Positions 24,731 to 33,910 of a DNA stretch of 64,000 nt are shown in pieces. The position numbers and the translations under genes are program-made. Below the pieces are notes generated by a model. It worked only from the letters and a program-made list of their open reading frames with translations, was not told the DNA's origin and did no database searches. How positions within the stretch are numbered: the first letter of the stretch is position 1; each line of letters begins with the position of its first letter. Location: assembly GCA_017302015.1 (NCBI GenBank), contig JAFLEE010000013.1, forward strand, positions 19,792 through 83,791. Direction: 5' to 3'. Origin of the DNA: Spirochaetota bacterium (GTDB taxonomy: Bacteria > Spirochaetota > UBA12135 > COTS27 > JAFLEE01).

Positions 24731-25078
24731 ATGATCGTGAAACCCGCCCCCGAGAACCATTACACCTGGGGCGAACAATGCGACGGATGGAAGCTCACCT
24801 CCGGCGATGCGCTCAGCGTCATCGAGGAGCGCATGCCCCCGAGCACGAGCGAGACTTCCCACCACCACCGGGACGCCACCCAATTCTTCCGGGTGCTCAA
24901 GGGCGTGCTGATCCTGGAAGTGGAGGGCGAACGCTATTCCCTCAAGGCCGGGGAAGGCCTCGAAGTCTCCCCGGGGGAACGCCATAAGGCGATCAACGCC
25001 TCGCCCCAGCCCTGCGTCTTCCTCGTCTGCTCCGCCCCGTCCACCGAAGGCGATCGCATCGAGGCGAAATCCCGTTAA
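24731..25078 (+). CDS. cupin domain protein
   Basis: A 115-residue single-domain cupin. Cupin motif 1 is seen as H44-H45-H46 followed by Q51 and G58 (SHHHRDATQFFRVLKG), with glutamine where a glutamate ligand is usual; motif 2 is G76...P81-G82-x-x-H85-x3-N89 (VSPGERHKAIN). It therefore keeps three histidine ligands. The family includes small sugar isomerases, dioxygenases and ligand-binding proteins; the role here is unknown. Divergent from the beta-helix lyase and convergent with the heparinase-like gene (16 bp apart), so a role in uronate or sugar metabolism is possible but only inferred. Confidence 0.8.
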   Translation: MIVKPAPENHYTWGEQCDGWKLTSGDALSVIEERMPPSTSETSHHHRDATQFFRVLKGVLILEVEGERYSLKAGEGLEVSPGERHKAINASPQPCVFLVCSAPSTEGDRIEAKSR

Positions 25079-25094
25079 GCGGCGCGGCCGTCGC

Positions 25095-27773
25095 CTATTC
25101 GATTTTCCAGCCCTCGGAGGCGCCTTCGGCCTTCCAAGCCCCCGCGGCCCGTCGCAAGACCAGGGGCCCCGATTTCGCGCTCAAGGTTCCGATCTCGCTC
25201 TTTAACCTCTTGCCCGAGAGGCCCGCGGCGACCACGTTTTTCCCCTCGCGCAGCACGAAGGCGAACGCGCCGTCGAGGTCGGCCTGGGGCCCGATCCAGA
25301 TGCGGCAGGACGCGGCGCCGCTTCGGATTTCCACCACGCCCTCCCCCGCCTTCTGCGCGCTGAAGGATTTTTCTTCCTCGCCCGCCGCCTGGATGGCCAA
25401 GGCGGTCAAGAAGACCGTCCCGCGGGAGGCCGAGGCGCCCAGTTCCAGGTGGTAGCCCCGCTGTTGGGGACGGGGCGGTCCCGGATAGATCTGGGTCTCC
25501 ACGACGGTGGGCTCGACCTTGGAGGCCTTGAAATCGGAGAGTACCTGGAGGCAGAGGCGGGAGCCCGCATGCTCCGAGATCCAACGTCCGCGCCCGCTCT
25601 CCCGGGGTTCCCGGTCGCCGTGGAGGAAGGAGGCGAAGGTATGGGCCTTCGCCGCCGAGACCTCGTCGAGGACGACCAGGAAGCGCCCGTCCACGAGGAT
25701 CAGGTGCCGTCGCAAGGAGTCGAGTTCCAGGCTCTCGGGGTAAGCGTCTTCCAAGACCGCCGTTCCCGCGGCCACGGCGCTGGCGAGCCACGTATTCGTG
25801 AGGCGGATGCGGTTGAGCCGGTCGTAGGGCATGCCCGCCCATTGGGAGAAGGGGGAGTTCTCCCGGGCGATCTGGCCCTGCCCGTCGATGACGAGGGTGT
25901 TATGCCATTCGGTGCGCTTCGTCCCGTAGCCCGTATCGCCGGCGAGGAAACCGCCCCGGCTCCACAAGAGGAAGGATCCCGCGTCGGGATGGGCGTGGCC
26001 CAGGCCGGGGCGCCATTCGGGGTAGAGCGGATAGAGCGTGGCGATGTGGTGGCCCGCCGGCGGCCCGCTCTTGAAGGCCAGGGCGGTGGCGTTCCCATCG
26101 CCGAAGGCGCTCCTCCAATGGAGGACATCCACGTCCTCGAAATGGTGCCAGGGCGGGAACTCGGCGCGCGCCGGCATCGGCACGGATTTTTTCGGCACCT
26201 CGATGCCGCTCATCAGGAAGAACAGGGAATCATCCGAGCTGTAATTGGTCAGGCGCGCGGTCTGGCACTTGACGAAATCGCTTAGGAGGGGCGACGGGCG
26301 CTCCTGGAGGAGGAGGACGGGCAGGAGCGAAGCGATGCGCGTGGGCAGGGTGTGCCAGGGCAGGTCGTAGCCCCGCTGGAAGCCGTCCCCGTGCTCCACC
26401 CGGGGGCCCCAATCGGCGAAGTCGAACACGAAGTCGGGATCGGGGAGGAAGGTATGGACGAGGTATTCGGGGATGCCGCGGAAGGGCGGCTCTCCGAGGA
26501 GGTCGACCCCCGTGGTCCGCTTCAAGGCGACGGCGTAGCTGAGGGGATAGACCATGGTGAACGACCAATAGTTGATCCCCTCGAAGAACCAGCCGTCGTG
26601 GGAGAGGGCCGGAAAACTGCGGGCGTTCATATTGCGGGCGAAGACGCCCCAAGCGGCGGCCTCGGGCAATTCATCGGCCAAAACCATCGCCGCGAGGCCC
26701 AGGGCGCAGACGGGGATGATAAGGTGGTTCTGCTCGTAGGCGTAGCTCCCGTAGGAGCTCAGGCTCTCGTAGGCTTGGCGCCCCTGGGAAACGAGCGCCC
26801 TTCGGACGACGGCCAACTCCTCTTCCGGGACTTTTCCGTGGAGCGCGTCGTAGAGGATCGAGAAACCCAGGAGCATCCCGCCCGTGGTGAGATCCCGGTT
26901 CCCGGAAGTCGGGCTCTTCAGGTCGATGACGATGGGCTGGAAGCCCTCGATCATCGGGCGCCATTTGCGCAGCGCCTCGAGGTAGGCCGCCTCGCCCGTC
27001 ACCCGCCAGCACACCGCCATCCACGCGAGTTTCGTCGCGAACCAGGCGTTCTCCTTCTCCTGGAGGGGGATCGGCGCCGTCGAGAGAATTTTCCCCTCGA
27101 TGGGCGGAAGCAGGCGCTCGAAGGCCCGGGGATCCTTTTGGAAACGCCCGGCCAAGGTTCCCAGCGTCTTGGCGTCGGTGAAGAGCCGGGGATGGACGCC
27201 CCGAGCGGCGGGGTTTAGTTCGAAGCGGCCCTCGAAGAGCGCCGCGCGCGTCGGCGTCTGCGCCGGCTTCGCCTTCGCACTGGCCACCTTTTCGTCTTCC
27301 ACGAGTTCGACCCCCTCCAGGTCCACCCGCGAGGGCCCGGCCTGCTTGAACTTGGCGTAGACGGTGAACTCCTTGATGAGATCCTCCGCCGTCCACGCGC
27401 CGGCGACGGGCGATTTTCCGTCGGTGACGAGGTCTTTGAGGGGGACGGCGAACGAGAGATCCTTGACCACCGGCCCGTCGGCCACCTTGGCGAACCCGCG
27501 TTTGCCCGAAACCGCGGTGAAGTTCATCGCGACGTAGACGAGGGGAAGCTCGCTCTCGATGCGGATGCGGCCCTTGGCCGCCAGGGCGGCCTTCCAGGCG
27601 ATGGGCGAAGGCGGACTAAACTTGACGGTGTTGAAGGTATCCGACGAGGCCTGCTGCGCGGGGGACGACTGGCGAAAGTAGACCTCGCCCTGGGCGGCGG
27701 AAGCCGGCAAACCGAAAACGATCCAGAGCGCGATCCACGGGAAGAACGCTCGGCATCCAGGTCGCGGTTTCAT
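25095..27773 (-). CDS. heparinase II/III-like exported protein
   Basis: An 892-residue secreted protein: signal peptide (FFPWIALWIVFGLPASAAQG), an alpha/alpha-toroid region from about 190 to 560 (HPRLFTDAKTLGTLAGRF is the typical entry of the alginate-lyase/heparinase toroid), and the heparinase II/III beta-sandwich signature about 600-700: GLGHAHPDAGSFLLWSRGGF and DTGYGTKRTEWHNTLVIDGQ. The latter H and Y residues are the expected catalytic group. It probably cleaves acidic polysaccharides (alginate, heparin-like or related) outside the cytoplasm. Start at 27773 with GGAGGTG upstream. It lies among other glycan-active proteins but no SusC/SusD pair is present in the window. Confidence 0.87.
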   Translation of the reverse strand: MKPRPGCRAFFPWIALWIVFGLPASAAQGEVYFRQSSPAQQASSDTFNTVKFSPPSPIAWKAALAAKGRIRIESELPLVYVAMNFTAVSGKRGFAKVADGPVVKDLSFAVPLKDLVTDGKSPVAGAWTAEDLIKEFTVYAKFKQAGPSRVDLEGVELVEDEKVASAKAKPAQTPTRAALFEGRFELNPAARGVHPRLFTDAKTLGTLAGRFQKDPRAFERLLPPIEGKILSTAPIPLQEKENAWFATKLAWMAVCWRVTGEAAYLEALRKWRPMIEGFQPIVIDLKSPTSGNRDLTTGGMLLGFSILYDALHGKVPEEELAVVRRALVSQGRQAYESLSSYGSYAYEQNHLIIPVCALGLAAMVLADELPEAAAWGVFARNMNARSFPALSHDGWFFEGINYWSFTMVYPLSYAVALKRTTGVDLLGEPPFRGIPEYLVHTFLPDPDFVFDFADWGPRVEHGDGFQRGYDLPWHTLPTRIASLLPVLLLQERPSPLLSDFVKCQTARLTNYSSDDSLFFLMSGIEVPKKSVPMPARAEFPPWHHFEDVDVLHWRSAFGDGNATALAFKSGPPAGHHIATLYPLYPEWRPGLGHAHPDAGSFLLWSRGGFLAGDTGYGTKRTEWHNTLVIDGQGQIARENSPFSQWAGMPYDRLNRIRLTNTWLASAVAAGTAVLEDAYPESLELDSLRRHLILVDGRFLVVLDEVSAAKAHTFASFLHGDREPRESGRGRWISEHAGSRLCLQVLSDFKASKVEPTVVETQIYPGPPRPQQRGYHLELGASASRGTVFLTALAIQAAGEEEKSFSAQKAGEGVVEIRSGAASCRIWIGPQADLDGAFAFVLREGKNVVAAGLSGKRLKSEIGTLSAKSGPLVLRRAAGAWKAEGASEGWKIE

Positions 27774-27910
27774 CGGCACCTCCGGCCCCCGGGGCCCGGC
27801 CCATATATTAGGGGGCAAACCCGCCGTCCGTTTGGCGAAAACGGGCGCGCCACAGGCATTTTAAGGGAAGAAGGCGGGAAGCCGCGCGGGGCGGAACCCG
27901 GGCCGGCCCC

Positions 27911-29752
27911 TTAGGGCGCGGCGGTATAGCGCCGCAGCGAGGCCTCCGTCGGCACCACGCGCATCAAGGAGACCGTATCCTCGAAGCCCTTGAGCTTCGT
28001 CTCCACAGCTTCGACCCGGGCCCCCGATCCGTCGAGGAAGGCCCGCACCGCCTCCCGGTCGTAGAGCGTCCGGCTGAGGATGAGCTCGTTGCCCCGGCCG
28101 ACGCCTTCCGTGCGCGCCGCAAGATTCACCGTTTGCCCGAAATAATCCAGGCGCTCGTTGAGCGTGACGGCGAGGGCCGGCCCGGTGTGGAGCCCGAGTT
28201 TCACCAGGAGGGGCGTCGCCCCGCTTCGTCGGTTGAGTTCGGCCATGCCGGCGAGCATGCGGAAGGCGGCCTCCACCCCCCGCTCCGGAAGGGTGAAGAC
28301 GGCCATGACCGCGTCGCCGATGGTCTTCACCACCGCCCCGTCGGAGGCGCGCACCGCGGCGAGCAGCACGTCGAAATGGCGGTTCACCGCGGCGAAAGCC
28401 CGCGGATCCCCGTGCTCGTTGTAGAAGCGCGTGGAATCCTTGAGGTCGGTGAAGAGGATCGTGACGGATTTGAGGGCCAATTCCTGCCCCGGCCGCAGGA
28501 CTTCGGAGGAGAAGAGCTCCCGGAACCCCTGGTGGGCCGCGGCGTCCGCGGCGGTGACGATATCATCGAGCCACTCCGCCCGCTCGAGGCGCACGAGGAG
28601 TTCCGCGTCGGTAGATCCCCCCTCCAATTGGAACTCGACCCGCCCGGGCGCCACGGCGAGGTCGGCCGCGCCCGGCTCGGGGAATCGGGCCGTCACGAGG
28701 CGCCCTTCGGCGCCCGCGTCCACGTGGAGGAGGCGGCTGCCGGCGCCCGGCAGGCCGACGAGGCGGTACATCCCGGGCTCGAGGTCGAGGGCGAGGCGGC
28801 GCGGGCCTCGGAGGCGCACCTGGAACCAAACGTGGGCGGTGGCCCCCGGGCCCCCGGTGCAATACACCTGGCGCTCGACCTTGCGCAGCGACTCGTGGGG
28901 GGTGAAATTCAGTTCCACCGACTCGTCGAAATTCGCGGTAAAGTCGATATTGCAGGAGGGGCAATGCCCCTCGCGCTTCAGGTCGGAGAGGGTCTCGGTG
29001 CCATCCTTCGGCCCGCGGCAGGAGGGGCACAGCAGGTTCCAGCCCAGCTCGAAGAGGCCGGCGCGCACGCCCTTGAGGAAGACCGAGAGCACCTCCCCCC
29101 GGTCGAACCCGTGCTGGCGCGCGAAGCGCCAGGGGCGGATCTTGGCCAGATCGCCGTCGTCGGCGGTGAGGAGGAATCGGGCGAGTCCATCCGCAAGGGC
29201 GCTCCCGGCCCCGAGCGCCGCGAGTTTGGCGCGCAGGGCTTCGCGTTCGGCGGGCGCCGCTTCCCGGGCCGGCCGGAAGGGGTCGACCGGGGCCACCGCG
29301 CGCCCCAGGGAAGCTTCCAACTCCCGGTAGGTCGCCGTGAAGCCGGGGGCGATGCGGCGGTCGAAGACCAGGCGGGTGAGCCACGAGGCGACCGCATTGC
29401 GCGCCAGGAAATGGATCGAATTGCGCACGGCCGTCGCCCCGTTTTCTTCCCGGAACTCGCTGCGCAGTTTAAGCCAATGGAGGGTGCCGCTTGAAAAAAC
29501 GCGCTCCACCTCGAACCAAGCGTGCCGGACCCACTCGAAGGGCCGCTCTTCGTATTTCATGCGCAGGCCCAGGATGGGCTCTTCGCCGAACACGCGGCTG
29601 CCCCCCCGAGGGTCGGGGCGGAACGCGAAGGTCCGCGGGGCCAGGCCGGCGCGCCGATTGAAGCGCCCGGTCTGGATCACCCAGGGCCAGAGCCGGGCGA
29701 GCGGAGCGGCCACCCGGTTGTCGTAGGATTTCGTCTCCGGGTGCGGGCTCAT
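27911..29752 (-). CDS. adenylate/guanylate cyclase with N-terminal DUF5939-like region
   Basis: A 613-residue class III nucleotide cyclase. Residues about 1-260 resemble the DUF5939/SRPBCC-like region seen before bacterial cyclase domains (FEWVRHAWFEVERVF, then FTATYRELEASLG). A zinc-ribbon-like pair of CPSC knuckles follows at about 260-290. The catalytic domain spans about 425-595: ILFTDLKDSTRFYN carries the first metal aspartate, VKTIGDAVMAVF the second, KLGLHTGPALAVTLNERLDYFGQTVNLAARTEG the transition-state N/R region. No membrane segment, so it is soluble. Its start is 27 bp after the PLP enzyme gene. A cNMP-binding SulP transporter at 2330-4540 is one conceivable effector. Confidence 0.9.
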   Translation of the reverse strand: MSPHPETKSYDNRVAAPLARLWPWVIQTGRFNRRAGLAPRTFAFRPDPRGGSRVFGEEPILGLRMKYEERPFEWVRHAWFEVERVFSSGTLHWLKLRSEFREENGATAVRNSIHFLARNAVASWLTRLVFDRRIAPGFTATYRELEASLGRAVAPVDPFRPAREAAPAEREALRAKLAALGAGSALADGLARFLLTADDGDLAKIRPWRFARQHGFDRGEVLSVFLKGVRAGLFELGWNLLCPSCRGPKDGTETLSDLKREGHCPSCNIDFTANFDESVELNFTPHESLRKVERQVYCTGGPGATAHVWFQVRLRGPRRLALDLEPGMYRLVGLPGAGSRLLHVDAGAEGRLVTARFPEPGAADLAVAPGRVEFQLEGGSTDAELLVRLERAEWLDDIVTAADAAAHQGFRELFSSEVLRPGQELALKSVTILFTDLKDSTRFYNEHGDPRAFAAVNRHFDVLLAAVRASDGAVVKTIGDAVMAVFTLPERGVEAAFRMLAGMAELNRRSGATPLLVKLGLHTGPALAVTLNERLDYFGQTVNLAARTEGVGRGNELILSRTLYDREAVRAFLDGSGARVEAVETKLKGFEDTVSLMRVVPTEASLRRYTAAP

Positions 29753-29779
29753 GGGGCGGGTCTCTTCCCGGGGGCGGGC

Positions 29780-30952
29780 CTACACCTTCGAGAGCGCCTT
29801 GTGGAGCAGGTCGATCTCGCGGCGGATGTCGAAGGGGTGGTTGCCCACGAAGAAGCCCCGGTCGTGCACCAGGTCGGCGTTCTTCGAACCGGTGTCGACG
29901 AGGTCGACGTATTTCGCCACGTCATGCCGCAGGAAATTGCCGCCGGTGACGACCCGATAATGGATGCCGGCGCGCTTCAGGTGGGGCAGGGCGCGCTCCC
30001 GGCTGAAGGGCAATTCCGGGCGCACGATGAAGGTGAAGGCGAACCAGGAACTTTCGCCGATCTCGCGCTGGATGATGAAGGTGGGGTGCCCGGCGAAGAG
30101 CGCCTGGAAATGGGCGGCGTTCTTGCGCCGTACGGCCACGAAATGGTCGAGTTTCTTGAGTTGCACGAGCCCCACGGCGCCCTGGAGTTCCCCCGGGCGC
30201 ACGTTGTAGCCGGGGAGGATGAAACGGTAGGCCTCGAAGAAATCCCGCGGGCGCTTCTTAAAGATCGGGCTCCCGGGATCCTGGTCGCGCGTCCAGCCGT
30301 GGTTGCGCAGGCTGCGCAGCAGGCAATACGTCTCGAAGTCGTCGGTGCAGGTGAGGCCGCCCTCCATGGTCGAGATGTGGTGGCTGAAGAAGGTGGAGAA
30401 GGTGGAGACGTCGCCGAAGGTGCCCGTCGGCTTCCCCCGGTAGCGCGCCCCGAGGGATTCGCAATTGTCCTCGAAGAGGTAGAGGCCGTGCTTCTTGCAC
30501 AGGGCGAGGATGGGGTCGAACTCGCAGGGGTTGCCCAGGATGCTCACGGCGGCGATCATGCGCGTCTTGCGCGTGATGGCGCGCTCGAGGGAGGGCAGGT
30601 GGTAATTGAGGGTCTCGAGGTCGACGTCGACGAAGCGGAGCTTCAGCCCGTACTGGTGCAGCGGATAATAGGTCGTCGCCCAGGAGACGCAGGGCACGAT
30701 GACCTCGTCGCCCGCCTGGAGCGGCCGCTTCTTGCGGAAGAAATAGGACGCGATGCCGATGAGGTTGGCCGAGGAACCGCTGTTCGACATGACGGCGTAC
30801 TTGCGCCCGATCTTCTTCGCGAAGGCTTGCTCGAACGCGAGCACCTTCGGCCCCATGGTGAAGCGCCGCGAGCGGATCACTTCGTTGAGGGCGCGCACTT
30901 CCCGGTGGTCCCAGGAGTCGGCGGCGAGTTCGAGTCGGTTCTTGGTGGGCAT
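29780..30952 (-). CDS. DegT/DnrJ/EryC1 family PLP enzyme, 3-dehydratase-like (ColD/RfbH type)
   Basis: A 390-residue PLP-dependent sugar enzyme. The fold markers are NSGSSANLIGIASY, GDEVIVPCVSWATT and the PLP aspartate strand GLYLFEDNCESLGARY. At the position of the Schiff-base lysine there is histidine H191, in FSHHISTMEGGLTC. That substitution is the hallmark of ColD (GDP-4-keto-6-deoxymannose 3-dehydratase) and of the E1/RfbH 3-dehydrases, which remove the C3 hydroxyl instead of transaminating. Expected product: a nucleotide-linked 3,6-dideoxy-4-ketohexose for a surface glycan. Divergent from an SDR gene and near a split transketolase. Distinguishing ColD from the iron-sulfur E1 type needs alignment of the cysteines. 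Confidence 0.88.
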   Translation of the reverse strand: MPTKNRLELAADSWDHREVRALNEVIRSRRFTMGPKVLAFEQAFAKKIGRKYAVMSNSGSSANLIGIASYFFRKKRPLQAGDEVIVPCVSWATTYYPLHQYGLKLRFVDVDLETLNYHLPSLERAITRKTRMIAAVSILGNPCEFDPILALCKKHGLYLFEDNCESLGARYRGKPTGTFGDVSTFSTFFSHHISTMEGGLTCTDDFETYCLLRSLRNHGWTRDQDPGSPIFKKRPRDFFEAYRFILPGYNVRPGELQGAVGLVQLKKLDHFVAVRRKNAAHFQALFAGHPTFIIQREIGESSWFAFTFIVRPELPFSRERALPHLKRAGIHYRVVTGGNFLRHDVAKYVDLVDTGSKNADLVHDRGFFVGNHPFDIRREIDLLHKALSKV

Positions 30953-31120
30953 GGAAACCTCGCGGGTGGCTTTGGCGCTCGGGGGCGCCCCGGGCCCGCC
31001 TTTGCAGGCGGCGCCCTTTTCAGTGGGCGATTATAGTATGCTCGCCCGGCCCCTTCCCGCGGAAACCCCCTGAATTCCCGGGAATGACGGCCCTTTCGCG
31101 GCGGAGACGCCGCGGGGGCC

Positions 31121-32077
31121 ATGGTAAATTTCCCCATGGCCAAACAACATATCCTCGTCACCGGCGGCGCCGGCTATCTCGGCGGGATCCTCGTCCCGGT
31201 GCTCCTCCAAGCGGGCTACCGCGTCACGGTCCTCGACAACCTGATGTGGCGGCAGAGCATCCACCTCGACCTCTGCGCGCTCCCCGATTTCGATTTCGTG
31301 CGCGGCGATTGCCGCGACGAGGCCCTCCTGACCCGGCTGCTGAAAGACGTCGACTTCGTCTTCCCCCTCGCGGCCCTGGTGGGCGCGCCGCTTTGCGATA
31401 AAGACCAGGTGGGGGCCGTCACGACCAACCGCGACGCCATCGCGAGCCTCGTGAAGATCGCTTCCCGCCAAACCCGCCTCGTCATCCCCATCACCAATTC
31501 GGGCTACGGTATCGGCGAGAAGGGCAAGGAATGCACCGAAGACAGCCCGCTGCGCCCCATCTCCCTCTACGGGCGCACCAAGGTCGAGGCCGAGAAGATC
31601 GCCCTCGACCGGGGGAACGCCATCAGCCTGCGCCTGGCCACCGTCTTCGGCGCCGCCCCGCGCATGCGCCTCGACCTGCTCGTCAACGAGTTCGTCTGGC
31701 GCGCGTTGGCCGACCGCTGCATCGTCATCTTCGAGGGCCACTTCAAGCGCAATTACATCCACATCCGCGACGTCGCCCGCGCCTTCCTCCACGCCCTGGG
31801 GCATTTCGACGCCATGAACGGGCAGCCCTACAACGTGGGCCTCTCCGACACCAATATCTCCAAACTCGAACTGTGCGAGCGCATCAAGCCCCACGTGCCC
31901 GGGTTCGTCTGGTTCGAATCGAAGGTGGGGGAAGATCCCGACAAGCGCGACTACGTCGTCTCCAACGCGAAGATCGAGAAGACCGGCTTCCAGCCCGCCG
32001 TCTCCCTCGACGACGGCATCCGGGAACTCCTCAAGGCCTACCGCATCCTGCGGCTCAACGAGCACCGCAACGCCTGA
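31121..32077 (+). CDS. NAD-dependent epimerase/dehydratase (extended SDR)
   Basis: A 318-residue nucleotide-sugar SDR: Rossmann motif VTGGAGYLGG at the N-terminus, acidic end of beta2 VLDN, and catalytic Tyr-x3-Lys in SLYGRTKVEAEKIAL (Y about residue 153) with the serine/threonine in ITNSGYG. FKRNYIHIRDVARAF and QPYNVGL are standard for NDP-sugar epimerases and reductases. Start ambiguous: ATG 31121 has a GGGGG tract before it, ATG 31136 (MAKQHILVTGG) is closer to the Rossmann motif. It is the only plus-strand gene in the cluster, divergent from the 3-dehydratase-like gene and convergent with the transketolase genes, and could make or reduce the same 4-keto sugar. Confidence 0.88.
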   Translation: MVNFPMAKQHILVTGGAGYLGGILVPVLLQAGYRVTVLDNLMWRQSIHLDLCALPDFDFVRGDCRDEALLTRLLKDVDFVFPLAALVGAPLCDKDQVGAVTTNRDAIASLVKIASRQTRLVIPITNSGYGIGEKGKECTEDSPLRPISLYGRTKVEAEKIALDRGNAISLRLATVFGAAPRMRLDLLVNEFVWRALADRCIVIFEGHFKRNYIHIRDVARAFLHALGHFDAMNGQPYNVGLSDTNISKLELCERIKPHVPGFVWFESKVGEDPDKRDYVVSNAKIEKTGFQPAVSLDDGIRELLKAYRILRLNEHRNA

Positions 32078-32091
32078 GGGCGCCGCGGGCT

Positions 32092-33060
32092 TCAGGCCCG
32101 CTCGGCCAGGGTTTCGAGCAGGAAGGCCTCGAGGCTCGCCTCGTCGAGGCCGTTGGCCTCATGGAGGAACTCGCGGGGCCCGATCTCGAAGGTGTAGCGC
32201 TCGGCGAAGCCCCGGGGCCGGATGCGCGTCGGCGCGCCGTCGAGGAGCGAGCGTACGAGGGTATCGAGGCCGCCGCGGTGGGGAAAGCCCTCTTCGAGGG
32301 TCACCACCGTCGCGACGCCATGCAGCGCCTCGCGGAAACGGACCCCGTCGGGGTCGCGCAAGTTAAAGACGTCGACGACGCCGATGGCCACGCCCCGAGC
32401 GGCCAGCCGCTCGCGCAGGCGCAGCGCCTTCTGCGTCATGAAGCCGGTCGCCACCACGGTCAGCGGGGCGCTGACCGAAAAGGCGTGGAATCCGATGCGG
32501 TAGTCCGCCGCCGCGAGGGCCGCGTCGTCGTAGAGCCGCGCCACGGGTTTTCCGTCGAGGCGGATATAGCCCGTGCCCCCGGCGTCCACGGCATGGTCGA
32601 CCCATTTGCGCGCGAGCACCCAATCCGAGGGGCAGGCCACGGCGAAGCGCGGCATGGCGCGCACCGCCGCGAGTTCTTCCATGCCGTGGTGGGTGGGGCC
32701 CGAGACGTCGTAACTCACCCCGGCGCCGACGCCGATCATGTGCACGCTCATCGGGCGGAGTTGGGCGAGGACGCCCAGGTTCACGCGGAGTTGCTCGTAG
32801 CAGCGCAGGGTGGCGAAAACGGCGATGGCGTAGGCGAAGACCTTGTAGCCCTCGAGAGCCAGGCCCGTGGCGATGTTCACCATGTTCTGCTCGGCGATGC
32901 CCACGTTGAGGAACCGGTCGGGGAACTCGGCGCGCAGGCGATCGAGGGCGGGACTCCCGAAATCGGCGGTGAGGAAGAAGACCCCGGCGTCGTCGTGCAT
33001 GCGCTCCCGGATGCGCTCGATGACCGGCTCGCGCATGGCGCGGATCTCGGGGGCGCTCAC
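32092..33060 (-). CDS. transketolase-like protein, C-terminal (Pyr and C) subunit
   Basis: A 322-residue half-transketolase containing the pyrimidine-binding domain with the catalytic glutamate in FLNVGIAEQNMVNIA and the C-terminal transketolase domain (SAPLTVVATGFMTQKALRL, TVVTLEEGFPHRGGLD). It must pair with the ThDP-binding N-terminal subunit encoded just upstream. The GTG at 33060 overlaps the stop of that gene (GTGA) and has a GGGGGA element before it; ATG 33036 is an alternative. Such split pairs occur both in pentose metabolism and in sugar-nucleotide clusters; the surrounding glycan genes favour transfer of a two-carbon unit onto an activated sugar, which is inference. Confidence 0.9.
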   Translation of the reverse strand: MSAPEIRAMREPVIERIRERMHDDAGVFFLTADFGSPALDRLRAEFPDRFLNVGIAEQNMVNIATGLALEGYKVFAYAIAVFATLRCYEQLRVNLGVLAQLRPMSVHMIGVGAGVSYDVSGPTHHGMEELAAVRAMPRFAVACPSDWVLARKWVDHAVDAGGTGYIRLDGKPVARLYDDAALAAADYRIGFHAFSVSAPLTVVATGFMTQKALRLRERLAARGVAIGVVDVFNLRDPDGVRFREALHGVATVVTLEEGFPHRGGLDTLVRSLLDGAPTRIRPRGFAERYTFEIGPREFLHEANGLDEASLEAFLLETLAERA

Positions 33061-33908
33061 GGGCGTTCCCCCATCGCGGCGCGCAGGCGGTCGACCTCCT
33101 CGCCCTTGAGCGAGGTGATATGGCTGAGGGGGTTTCCCTCGAGGGTCGGCGCGCCCTTGCCCTTCACGGTCCGGGCGATGAGGCAGCGCGGGAAGGGGCT
33201 GGGGGAGGCGCGCAGTTCGGTGAGGGCGTTCCAGACCGCCTCGACGTCGTGCCCGTCGACCTCGCGGGTCTCCCAGCGGAAGGCCCGGAACTTGTCGGCC
33301 AGGGGCTCGAGTTCGGCGATTTTTTCGGTGAAGTTCAGCATGGCGGTGTCGTTGCGGTCGACGATGAAGGTGAGGTTGTCGAGGCGCTGGCTCGGGGCGT
33401 AGAGAATCGCTTCCCACACGCTCCCCTCGTAGAGTTCCCCGTCGCCGGTGACCACCACGACCTGGGCCGGGTTGCCGCGGCGCTTGAGGCCGAGGGCCAT
33501 GCCGGTCGCGACGCCGGGGCCGTGGCCGAGGCTGCCGTTGACGGTCTCGAAACCGGGGATGATGGGGTCGGGGATGCCGCCGAGGAAGGTGCCGGGCTTG
33601 CAGATGTTCTCGAGTTCCGACGCGGGGAAAAAGCCCTTCTCCGCCAGGATGGGGTACATCGAAAGCCCGCCATGGCCCTTGCTGAGGAGGAAGCGGGTGC
33701 GGTCCTTCCCGAAGCGGTCCCGGGGGTCGACCGCGACGAGACCGCCGTACCAGAGCGCGGTGAAGATCTCGACGTCGGAGAGCGAGGAGGCGACGCGCGT
33801 CTCGGGGGCCACCTTGTGCAGGCGCAGCGTCTCGCGGCGCAGCCAATGCGCCTTCTCCCGGAGGTAGCGGAAGCGGTCGGCGCCGCGGAGCGCGGGGAAG
33901 GCGTCCAT
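33057..33908 (-). CDS. transketolase-like protein, N-terminal (ThDP-binding) subunit
   Basis: A 283-residue ThDP-binding half. The family motif GDG...N is seen as VTGDGELYEGSVWEA with NLTFIVDRNDT after it; SKGHGGLSMYPILAEKG and NGSLGHGPGVATGMAL are the usual transketolase substrate-channel residues. ATG 33908 is preferred because GGAGG lies seven bases upstream; the ATG at 33914 overlaps the radical SAM stop (ATGA) but would have only one base of spacing. Translated together with the C-terminal subunit. See that entry for role. Confidence 0.9.
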   Translation of the reverse strand: MDAFPALRGADRFRYLREKAHWLRRETLRLHKVAPETRVASSLSDVEIFTALWYGGLVAVDPRDRFGKDRTRFLLSKGHGGLSMYPILAEKGFFPASELENICKPGTFLGGIPDPIIPGFETVNGSLGHGPGVATGMALGLKRRGNPAQVVVVTGDGELYEGSVWEAILYAPSQRLDNLTFIVDRNDTAMLNFTEKIAELEPLADKFRAFRWETREVDGHDVEAVWNALTELRASPSPFPRCLIARTVKGKGAPTLEGNPLSHITSLKGEEVDRLRAAMGERP

Positions 33909-33910
33909 GC

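Noticed and set aside
31030-31035. TATAAT on the minus strand upstream of the PLP 3-dehydratase-like gene (and TATAGT on the plus strand)
   Set aside because: Good -10 boxes but no matching -35 on either strand; not enough to call a promoter.
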